A DNA stretch of 5,017 bases from Oscillospiraceae bacterium. Its GTDB lineage: Bacteria > Bacillota > Clostridia > Oscillospirales > Ruminococcaceae. The DNA lies in the NCBI GenBank assembly GCA_900762805.1, contig CAAFHY010000278.1, positions 1 through 5,017 on the forward strand, given 5' to 3'. Below are positions 1 to 4,939 of this stretch, piece after piece (within the stretch, counting starts at the first letter, position 1; the number at the start of each line of letters is the position of its first letter). A program made the position numbers and the translations under genes. The notes beneath the pieces were generated by a model that saw nothing but the letters and a program-made list of their open reading frames with translations, was not told the DNA's origin and made no database searches.

Positions 1-137
1 ATGATGAAAATGATACCTTCCCCTTCATTTGCTACGAGTATAACTTTAATACAGGGGAGGTGCGGGAGATCAGTCGGAAACAGATAATGGAGGAGTTCTG
101 GGCCAGCGAAAGCGCAGCAAGCTCAACATCCCCCTGA
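1..137 (+). CDS. C-terminal end of an unrecognised protein (5' truncated by the window)
   Basis: Frame 3 is open from position 3 to a TGA at 135-137 and gives 44 residues. The segment containing PFICYEYNFNTGEVREISRK, followed by a Gln-Ile-Met-Glu-Glu-Phe-Trp stretch, reads like genuine soluble protein, whereas frame 2 is broken by several stops and frame 1 stops at 85-87. I do not recognise the family, and no domain can be assigned from so short a piece. The tail after the tryptophan (Ala/Ser/Thr-rich, ending in Pro) is of low complexity, and the stop follows directly on a run of five C (130-134). If one C were missing, the frame would continue in phase to 354, so the annotated end could be a frameshift. 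A strong terminator begins 70 bases after the stop and fits the end of this transcript. Confidence 0.6.
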   Translation, partial: DENDTFPFICYEYNFNTGEVREISRKQIMEEFWASESAASSTSP

Positions 138-206
138 TATCCCCATACAGGAGAGCTTCGCCCTGTACGGCCGGACGCTGCCCTTGTCGGGACAGGGTAA
201 AGAATT

Positions 207-240
207 AGCCGCGATGGAAGCATCGCGGCTCTTATATTTT
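207..240 (+). terminator. Intrinsic terminator of the upstream plus-strand gene
   Basis: A perfect 10-bp stem (207-216 with 221-230, AGCCGCGATG / CATCGCGGCT) with a GAAG loop is followed by the T-rich tail CTTATATTTT. The stem is preceded by the A-rich stretch AAAGAATT. It would end transcription of the partial gene that stops at 137. A weaker hairpin (cccttgtc / gacaggg, 181-196) lies just before it. Confidence 0.85.
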
Positions 241-425
241 ACCGACGGCGCGCTTGCGATGCTGCGGCTCCCGCATCCGATCGTTCGTGCGCCGCAAAAG
301 GAGCGCAGAGTCCTTTGGCTGTCGGTCAGAGCTGCCCGCGCAGACACGGGCTGACGGTTCGGCTTTGCGGTGAGCGCTGCGGCCGGCGGCGGTCAGGCTT
401 TTCCCGCGCTCTGTCTATATGCAGC

Positions 426-460
426 GTCCCTCCCCGCGGCCAACGGCCATAGGGAGGGAC
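426..460. repeat. Inverted repeat (hairpin) without U tract
   Basis: GTCCCTCCC (426-434) pairs perfectly with GGGAGGGAC (452-460). Inside it, GGCC (438-441) can pair with GGCC (445-448) around an AAC loop. Neither side is followed by a run of T, so it is not a standard intrinsic terminator on either strand. Its role is unknown. Confidence 0.55.
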
Positions 461-492
461 TTATCCGGAAAACAAAAGAGGATCATGCAAAG

Positions 493-529
493 CCGGCGCT
501 GCCGATACGGGCGATCCGGGCGGCGCCGG
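493..529 (-). terminator. Possible weak terminator downstream of the SIS gene
   Basis: An 11-bp GC-rich stem with one G-U pair joins 493-503 (CCGGCGCTGCC) to 519-529 (GGCGGCGCCGG) around a 15-base loop. Read on the minus strand it is followed by only TTTGC, although TCTTTTGTTTT lies about 12 bases further on. It lies about 325 bases beyond the SIS stop codon and 47 bases beyond the possible small ORF. The stem is clear; its terminator function is a guess because the U tract is poor. Confidence 0.35.
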
Positions 530-575
530 TAAAACGGCAGGGCACAGGCGGGGAGGCGCTATGTTCGCTCCGCCG

Positions 576-662
576 CTATTTGTTTTGCCTCAACAGCTCC
601 GCGAGAATAGCAAGCGGTAAAAGCAGCAAGCAGATAATGACCATGCCGTGATAACGCCTCAT
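576..662 (-). CDS. Possible 28-residue membrane peptide, or 3' part of a frameshifted gene
   Basis: A minus-strand ATG at 662-660 opens a 28-residue frame ending in TAG (578-576). The peptide begins MRRYHG and is followed by a hydrophobic stretch, roughly residues 7-24, rich in Ile, Leu, Val and Ala, then a polar end (RQNK). This fits one short membrane helix with a positively charged start. No good Shine-Dalgarno sequence precedes the ATG; the only purine-rich match is GAGA about 10 bases upstream. The ATG overlaps a run of five A. The neighbouring frame upstream of it (about 801-663) looks more coding-like than its alternatives, so this may be the tail of a longer gene broken at the A run. 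No family was recognised, and it may simply be chance. Confidence 0.2.
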   Translation of the reverse strand: MRRYHGMVIICLLLLPLAILAELLRQNK

Positions 663-853
663 TTTTGGCGATCTCGTCAAGGCGTTTTTTCGATCGGCCT
701 GCCTGCCGCCGCGCCGTCACCTCGCTGACGGTGCCCGGCAGCGCCGTGCGGGGCGATGCCGACAGCACAGCCTGCCGCGCCGAGGACAGCGCCGCGCCCA
801 CCTTAACGTTGAGCGGGCGGGCATCGGACGCAAGCGGCGCACAGCCGCCTGTC

Positions 854-1603
854 TCAATATCCCTTTTCCATATACTGCGGGCAGGCGAAGCTTTCATTAT
901 AGGCGACGCCGCCGGGGTAATTGGCGCTGCGCAGGATGGCCGGCTTGATGCCGTGTGTTTTGACCAGCTCCTCAACGGCAACGCTGGTGAGCGACCACAG
1001 GATGTAATCGGTCGCAATGCCGCTGGCGGCCGCAAAGGCCGAATCCAGCCAATCGACCTCCAGCATGGCCTCGGCGGCCGGCGCGCAGTTGTCGATGGTA
1101 AGGGTGGCGATCTCATACAGCTTTTTGCCGCTCGAATGCACCGGCGGCAGCTGCGAGGCGTACTTCATGCTGGTGAAAGCGATGACCTTGACGCCGATTT
1201 TTTCTGCTTCGTAGGCGAGGTCCACGACGCTGGCCGTCTGCCCCGAAACGCTGCTGAGGAAAATGACGTCGCCCTTGCCGATATGGGCCTGCCGGAGAGC
1301 ATAGGCAGCCAGCCCCTCAAAGCAGCGGTCCTCCGGCAGATCGGTGCGGCGGCGCGCCTGATAGTGTGTGGTGTAGTTTTTCAGCTCCAGGGCGTAGCGG
1401 AAGGGCTTGTAGAAGGTCGGCCCGCCGCCGCGCTCCAGCAGATCATACTCCATATAATGGCAGATGTTGCTCAGATAGATATTGCAGCCGGCCGCAATGG
1501 CGTCGGCCACGAGCTTTCCGGCTGCGATGATGTTTTCCGTCTGTGTTTCGCGTACCTCGGCGAACAGTTGATCGACCCGTGCGCGGTAATCGTCCAGTAA
1601 CAT
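854..1603 (-). CDS. SIS-domain phosphosugar-binding protein, UPF0309-like
   Basis: The 249-residue protein is the usual length for the UPF0309 group of sugar isomerase (SIS) proteins, which are cytoplasmic, probably bind phosphosugars and have no settled reaction. The matching parts are the helical N-terminus (1-38), the SIS core GDVIFLSSVSGQTASVVDLA (111-130) with its Ser-rich phosphate-binding loop, VKVIAFTS (138-145), the HSSGKKLYEIA segment (156-166), TIDNCAPAAEA (169-179), and the C-terminal SANYPGG...N pattern (226-236). The region where relatives usually have a GTGHSH-like motif reads YLSNICHYMEYDLLERGGG (43-61), so that site has diverged. Start: AAAGGAG lies 6 bases before the ATG, and a promoter lies just upstream. 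The gene stands alone, about 330 bases from and divergent to the lipoprotein gene. Local GC is high (42 of 60 bases in 1381-1440). Family assignment is from remembered motifs; the substrate is unknown. Confidence 0.85.
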   Translation of the reverse strand: MLLDDYRARVDQLFAEVRETQTENIIAAGKLVADAIAAGCNIYLSNICHYMEYDLLERGGGPTFYKPFRYALELKNYTTHYQARRRTDLPEDRCFEGLAAYALRQAHIGKGDVIFLSSVSGQTASVVDLAYEAEKIGVKVIAFTSMKYASQLPPVHSSGKKLYEIATLTIDNCAPAAEAMLEVDWLDSAFAAASGIATDYILWSLTSVAVEELVKTHGIKPAILRSANYPGGVAYNESFACPQYMEKGY

Positions 1604-1635
1604 GGTTGTCTCCTTTGCTGGTTTGTTATAGCATT

Positions 1636-1664
1636 ATTATACAGGCCGGCGCCGCAAAAGTAAA
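1636..1664 (-). promoter_or_regulatory. Sigma-A type promoter of the SIS gene
   Basis: On the minus strand, TTTACT (1664-1659, 4 of 6 consensus bases) is separated by 17 bases from a perfect TATAAT (1641-1636). Transcription should begin near 1629, giving a leader of about 26 bases with AAAGGAG close to the ATG at 1603. Confidence 0.75.
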
Positions 1665-1994
1665 GAGACAGAGCGAGGCCGGATGCCCGTAAGACAGCCT
1701 TGCGCCGAAAAAAAGCCGATAAGCAGCCGAAATGGGTGCGGCAGGAACGCCGCGGGGCAAAGCGGGAGCTGCCGTGAAGCCTGAGCCGATCTATGCTTGA
1801 CGGGCAAGAGGCGGAAGAAACTGAAAGCAGCCGGCAGGAGCGCTTTGGACGAGAATGGTTCGCCGGAGCGCGCTCTGTTTGAAATTCGCCGTTTTTCCCA
1901 AGTCGGGAGCCGAAAAGCTGCCGAAAAGCACACCCGCCAAGTGCAGCGGTTGAGGTGTTCATAAAAATTTTGCAGCTTTATGCGGAGATATTGC
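1665..1994. other. Intergenic region between divergent promoters
   Basis: No gene is supported here. The minus-strand open frames that cross it have no ribosome binding site and are rich in Arg, Pro and Phe; the plus-strand frames are interrupted. A short tandem repeat, GCCGAAAAGC at 1909-1918 and again at 1920-1929, is the only repeat I see. Further GCCGA words occur between 1700 and 1735. No operator can be named. Confidence 0.5.
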
Positions 1995-2024
1995 TTGAAA
2001 TGGCCGCTCCTTGCATGGTACAAT
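1995..2024 (+). promoter_or_regulatory. Promoter of the lipoprotein gene, with extended -10
   Basis: TTGAAA (1995-2000, 5 of 6) is followed after 18 bases by TACAAT (2019-2024, 5 of 6). The -10 is preceded by TGG (2016-2018), the TGn of an extended -10 element. Transcription should start near 2031, leaving a leader of about 50 bases that ends in AGGAGGTG. Confidence 0.8.
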
Positions 2025-2081
2025 TATCTTGGATAGTTATATCAGCGCAAGGTCAAGCTCAACATGTATCAGGAGGTGTTT

Positions 2082-2924
2082 ATGATGAAAAAAGCAATCA
2101 TTTTTACACTGGTGCTGGCTCTTGTAATAATGCTCCTGTCAGGATGCCAAGGCAACTCCTTTTCTTTGGACGAAGGGCTGTATGTTCTTGAACAGACAGA
2201 AAAGAACGGCGGGGCTGCTCCCGCTGAGCCCTATCTTATTGTGCATGGAGGATCCCTTTACGTCGTTCTTGATATGGGCGTATCCTATCAGCCATCGGGC
2301 GCGGTGACTGTAAACGGGAACAAGGTTGTGATGGAAACAGTGTTTGCAAACGAACCATGCAAATGGACCTTTAAGCTGATTGACAACAACAGGCTCAAGT
2401 TTGTATCCGCCAAGTCTGATATTCCGCCCTACGGAGAAGCCTGGAAAAATGGCATGGTGTTTGTCCGCGCGGAAGAAGAAACGGCAGGGTTAGCGGCTGT
2501 TCCCGAAGATTTTTCCTTTGCCCTTACATGGAATTGCTATGGTGAAAGCTCGTATGACAGTCTGACAGGCGAATTGGTTAAAACCACCGATGCCACAAAT
2601 CCGGAAGACTATGTAACAAATTATCAGCTTACGGGCGAGGATAAGGAGTACATCTATCATTTGCTTGGGAATTTGGATGTAAACTCCTTCCCGGATGTAT
2701 ATGATCCGAACAATGGATTGTCCAAGCCTAATATGACGCTCATTCTGACTGTTCGAGTCAACGGTGAGGTCAAAACCATCACGGCAAAGCATATCGCGCT
2801 ATCCTTTGAATCAAAGGATGAAAAGGGGCAGCAGTTTCTGTCGGTTTGCGAAGTGATCTCTAACAGACTGATGGAAACCGAAGCGTGGAAAGCCCTGCCC
2901 AACTATGAGTTTCTATACGAGTAA
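2082..2924 (+). CDS. Predicted surface lipoprotein of unknown function
   Basis: The 280-residue protein begins with a lipoprotein signal: MMKK, a hydrophobic core (5-19), then the lipobox Leu-Ser-Gly-Cys with Cys22 as the expected lipidated residue. It should be exported and anchored on the outer face of the membrane. The mature part appears to have two pieces. Residues 30-130 are rich in beta-strand patterns, with an alternating stretch around GAVTVNGNKVVMETV (73-87) and WTFKLIDNNRLKFV (95-108). Residues 142-280 contain FSFALTWNCYGESSYDS, a DVYDPNNGLSKP segment (205-216) and a C-terminal EAWKALPNYEFLYE. Both pieces resemble parts of lipoproteins or sensor-attached domains that I associate with Clostridia, but I cannot name a family. 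Start: AGGAGGTG (2071-2078) sits 5 bases before the ATG at 2082; the next ATG (2085) is equally possible. GC is lower than in the neighbours (28 of 60 bases in 2581-2640). It is a single-gene transcript. Confidence 0.85.
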   Translation: MMKKAIIFTLVLALVIMLLSGCQGNSFSLDEGLYVLEQTEKNGGAAPAEPYLIVHGGSLYVVLDMGVSYQPSGAVTVNGNKVVMETVFANEPCKWTFKLIDNNRLKFVSAKSDIPPYGEAWKNGMVFVRAEEETAGLAAVPEDFSFALTWNCYGESSYDSLTGELVKTTDATNPEDYVTNYQLTGEDKEYIYHLLGNLDVNSFPDVYDPNNGLSKPNMTLILTVRVNGEVKTITAKHIALSFESKDEKGQQFLSVCEVISNRLMETEAWKALPNYEFLYE

Positions 2925-3002
2925 CAAGCTTTTTAGTGCGGTGTTCCGCCTGCCGGAGGGATAGAAAGGCAAGTGGCTTATAGGTAGCCGGATATTTCAA
3001 AA

Positions 3003-3023
3003 GCCCTTTAGGAACGAAAGGGC
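3003..3023. terminator. Possible bidirectional terminator
   Basis: GCCCTTT (3003-3009) pairs perfectly with AAAGGGC (3017-3023) around a 7-base loop. On the plus strand it lies 79 bases after the lipoprotein stop and is followed by a mixed GCACTTCTATACTTTATT tail. On the minus strand the stem is followed at once by TTTTGAAATAT. It could end lipoprotein transcription or act as a second stop for the permease transcript; the stem is short. Confidence 0.4.
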
Positions 3024-3074
3024 GCACTTCTATACTTTATTATTAAGAGTAATGTGTCCCCCGCGAGCCTTGTT

Positions 3075-3134
3075 CCCGGCCGGCAGAAAAAACTGCCTGG
3101 TCGGGATGCTTCTTCGCCTTGCTTCGCCAAGGCG
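3075..3134. repeat. Two adjacent inverted repeats
   Basis: The first hairpin joins CCCGGCCGGCAG (3075-3086) to 3093-3105 across an A6 loop: 12 pairs including one G-U, with T3098 bulged. The second joins CGCCTTG (3115-3121) to CAAGGCG (3128-3134) around CTTCGC. Neither has a following T run on either strand, so they do not look like terminators. They could be a small intergenic repeat element or structured remnants. Confidence 0.5.
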
Positions 3135-3220
3135 GCTGCGCCCTCTTGCGACACGGAAGCGGCCGTCCGCGAGCGGCCCTGACAAGCCGTGCGCCGCCGG
3201 CAAGGTCGAATATCATGCAG

Positions 3221-3259
3221 AAAATGATCCTCCGTATGGCTGCGGCCTACGGAGGATCA
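3221..3259 (-). terminator. Intrinsic terminator of the uracil permease gene
   Basis: A perfect 12-bp stem joins 3225-3236 (TGATCCTCCGTA) to 3248-3259 (TACGGAGGATCA), extended by GGC/GCC around a TGCG loop with one bulged base. Read on the minus strand, TTTT (3224-3221) follows the stem. It lies 57 bases after the permease stop codon, where the end of that transcript is expected. Confidence 0.75.
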
Positions 3260-3316
3260 GCTGTTTTGATACGATTTTTATGGCGGCGGAGAGCCCCGCC
3301 GCCCGTCTGCGGCAGG

Positions 3317-4762
3317 TTATCTGACGAGATTTCCGTCCTCGCCCTTGACCTCCTCCATGCTCTTGACATGGCCCTCAAGGTAGGTTCCATCCTCCCCGGA
3401 GCTGAGATGGCCGTTATTGACCACAAGATTGGTCAGGATACCGGCGATGAGCGCGACGGCCAGCGAGGTGATCGAGAGCAGCGAGCCGCCGGTGGCGGGA
3501 TTGCGGCCGAACTCAAGGGTCAGGCCGCCGATGCCGGTGACGAGGATGGCGCTGACGATGAACAGGTTTTTGCTGTTGCCGAGGTCAACATTCTTGAGCA
3601 TCTGCAGACCGCTGACCGCGATGAAGCCGTAGAGCGCGATGCAGGCGCCGCCCATGACGCATTTGGGGATGGAGTTGATGAGCGCCACAAAGGGGGTGAA
3701 GAACGAGAGGATCATGCAGCCGAGCGCCGCGAAGGTGATGGTGATGACCGAGGCGTTGCCCGTGATGGCCACACAGCCGATCGATTCGCCGTAGGTGGTG
3801 TTGGCTGCGCCGCCAAAGATCGAGCCGACGATCGAGCCGACGCCGTCGCCCAGCAGGGTTCTGTCAAGGCCGGGGTCGGCGATGAGGTCGCGCCCGATGA
3901 TGGCGCCGAGGTTCTTATGGTCGGCGATGTGCTGCGCCAGCTCGACGACGCCGATGGGCACATAGATGAGCGCGATGTTGCCGACGGCGGCCCAATCGAG
4001 CGGGTACTCGCTGCCGGTCTCAAAGGCGCGGAGGAAGAAGAACTTGGGGCAATCGACCAGCGAGGTGATCGAGAAGTTGGTGAACAGCGAGGTGATAGGC
4101 CCGAAATCGAGGATCTGGAGCGTATCGATCGAGGCGGCGCGGCCGATGAGTGTCAGCACAAGGGCCAGCAGATAGCCGGCGCCGATGCCCACCACAAAGG
4201 GGATGAGCTTGAGGCTTTTGCTGCCCTTGACCGAGCAGAGCACGATGGCAAGGAAGGTGAACAGGCCGACAGCAATGGTCACGAGGCTGTAGCCGTCGCC
4301 GCCGTTGCCCGAAAGCCACGAGGTGGCGGTGCCGGAGAGCGAAAGGCCGATCAGCGTCACGATGGGGCCGATGATGGCGGCTGGCATCAGCTTGTTGACC
4401 CAGCGGCTGCCGACGCCCTTGATGATCATCGCAATGACGACATAGACCATGCCGGCGAAAAAGACGCCGATGATCATGCCCCAGTAGCCGTAGTTGAGCT
4501 TGATGGAGGCGGCGTAGGCGCCGAGAAAGGTGAACGAGCTGCCGAGGAACACGGGACTTTTGCGGCGGGAAAAGAGGATGTAGACCAGTGTGCCGGCGCC
4601 GGCGCCGAAAAGGGCGGCGGCCGGGTCGGCGGGCAGGCCGAACTGCGTGACCAGCAGCGGCACCAGCAGCGTGGCCGCCATGATGGCGATCATTTGCTGC
4701 AGGGCAAATACGAGAGTTTGTTTTACCGGGGGTCTGTCAGCGATGTCGTAGATGAGTTTCAT
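3317..4762 (-). CDS. uraA: Uracil permease, NCS2 (nucleobase:cation symporter-2) family
   Basis: The 481-residue integral membrane protein would bring uracil into the cell by cation-coupled symport for salvage into UMP. Family marks in order: ALQQMIAIMAATLLVPLL (20-37, first helix), LGSSFTFLGAY (73-83), GPIVTLIGLSL (132-142), DPGLDRTLLGDG (296-307), NTTYGESIG (321-329) and PKCVMGGACIALYG (366-379). Glu326 in NTTYGE matches Glu290 of E. coli UraA. The helix-8 motif reads ELAQHIADH (274-282), so the position of UraA Glu241 is Gln277. The loop around 206-256 is longer than in UraA, and residues 449-481 form a hydrophilic tail; together they explain the greater length (UraA has 429). Start: AAAGGAG lies 8 bases before the ATG at 4762. 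The frame extends in phase to 4849, but that would cross the leader terminator. Transcription is probably controlled by the PyrR-type leader upstream. The family is sure; uracil rather than another nucleobase rests mainly on NTTYGE and the leader. Confidence 0.92.
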   Translation of the reverse strand: MKLIYDIADRPPVKQTLVFALQQMIAIMAATLLVPLLVTQFGLPADPAAALFGAGAGTLVYILFSRRKSPVFLGSSFTFLGAYAASIKLNYGYWGMIIGVFFAGMVYVVIAMIIKGVGSRWVNKLMPAAIIGPIVTLIGLSLSGTATSWLSGNGGDGYSLVTIAVGLFTFLAIVLCSVKGSKSLKLIPFVVGIGAGYLLALVLTLIGRAASIDTLQILDFGPITSLFTNFSITSLVDCPKFFFLRAFETGSEYPLDWAAVGNIALIYVPIGVVELAQHIADHKNLGAIIGRDLIADPGLDRTLLGDGVGSIVGSIFGGAANTTYGESIGCVAITGNASVITITFAALGCMILSFFTPFVALINSIPKCVMGGACIALYGFIAVSGLQMLKNVDLGNSKNLFIVSAILVTGIGGLTLEFGRNPATGGSLLSITSLAVALIAGILTNLVVNNGHLSSGEDGTYLEGHVKSMEEVKGEDGNLVR

Positions 4763-4788
4763 TGTTGCTGCTCCTTTTATTTTTCCAC

Positions 4789-4817
4789 AAAATAAAAGAA
4801 CCTTGCCGATGGCAAGG
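4789..4817 (-). terminator. Leader (attenuator) terminator upstream of the permease gene
   Basis: On the minus strand CCTTGCC (4817-4811) pairs perfectly with GGCAAGG (4807-4801) around a 3-base ATC loop. The U-rich tail TTCTTTTATTTT (4800-4789) follows directly. It sits between the promoter and the ribosome binding site, so when formed it would stop transcription before the permease gene. Confidence 0.85.
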
Positions 4818-4878
4818 GTGCAAGTATGACTGTATGCAGGCATTCTCACATCTTATCTTGCCAATATCACAGTATTGG
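4810..4878 (-). promoter_or_regulatory. PyrR-type attenuator: binding hairpin and antiterminator
   Basis: On the minus strand CCAATA (4878-4873) pairs with TATTGG (4866-4861) and leaves the hexaloop CUGUGA. This fits the CNGNGA loop known for PyrR-binding anti-antiterminators of Gram-positive pyr genes. The 3' side of the hairpin runs into TGGCAAG (4863-4857), which can instead pair over 7 bases with CTTGCCA (4816-4810), the 5' arm of the terminator. The three structures exclude one another: free RNA would form the antiterminator and allow expression; UMP- or UTP-bound PyrR would hold the hairpin and let the terminator form. The pairing is seen directly; PyrR as the ligand is inferred from the loop and from the gene controlled. 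The pyrR gene is not in the window. Confidence 0.8.
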
Positions 4879-4910
4879 ATTTAAAGATTCAATGTATTTT
4901 GCTTGTAAAT

Positions 4911-4939
4911 AGGATACAGCATTTGGCGCACGTTGTCAA
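4911..4939 (-). promoter_or_regulatory. Sigma-A type promoter of the permease gene
   Basis: On the minus strand a perfect TTGACA (4939-4934) is followed after 17 bases by TATCCT (4916-4911, 4 of 6). Transcription should start near 4904, giving a leader of about 142 bases that holds the attenuator. Confidence 0.8.

Larger units (their letters stand above)
241..853. other. Gene-poor GC-rich intergenic stretch
   Basis: No convincing complete gene is visible on either strand. The open frames here are short, arginine-, alanine- or proline-rich, and lack ribosome binding sites. The stretch contains two long hairpins (426-460 and 493-529) and a possible small or frameshifted minus-strand gene (about 576-801), each described separately. 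Confidence 0.55.
2925..3316. other. Hairpin-rich region between convergent genes
   Basis: No gene is supported in the 392 bases between the lipoprotein stop and the permease stop. The plus-strand frame at 3052-3324 is a Pro/Arg-rich run without a ribosome binding site. The region holds four inverted repeats: 3003-3023, 3075-3105, 3115-3134 and 3225-3259. The first and last are described as terminators. The sequence changes from AT-rich (up to about 3055) to GC-rich after that. Confidence 0.6.

Noticed and set aside
370..651. Plus-strand open frame of 93 codons
   Set aside because: Low-complexity Ala/Arg/Gly-rich translation, no ribosome binding site, contains both long hairpins.
665..1600. 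Plus-strand open frame of 311 codons opposite the SIS gene
   Set aside because: It is the shadow of a gene with clear family motifs, a TATAAT promoter and AAAGGAG on the other strand; no ribosome binding site of its own.
1471..2023. Minus-strand open frames of 163 and 128 codons covering the SIS promoter and spacer
   Set aside because: Both are Arg/Pro/Phe-rich, lack ribosome binding sites and overlap the SIS promoter and gene start.
118..2065. Direct repeat caagctcaacat at 118-129 and 2054-2065
   Set aside because: A 12-base match is expected about once by chance in a window of this size, and flanking bases do not match.
2064..2081. Earlier in-frame start for the lipoprotein at 2064
   Set aside because: It would place the AGGAGGTG site inside the gene and put extra residues before the signal peptide; the ATG at 2082 fits much better.
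3119..4795. Long plus-strand open frame of 558 codons opposite the permease gene
   Set aside because: It is rich in Asp, Glu, Gly, Ala and His in a way typical of the reverse frame of a GC-rich membrane protein gene. It has no ribosome binding site, and the minus strand encodes a clear NCS2 permease.
4763..4849. Earlier in-frame start for the permease at 4849
   Set aside because: The extra 29 codons would be translated from the leader terminator and have no Shine-Dalgarno; the ATG at 4762 has AAAGGAG at good spacing and gives a normal N-terminus.
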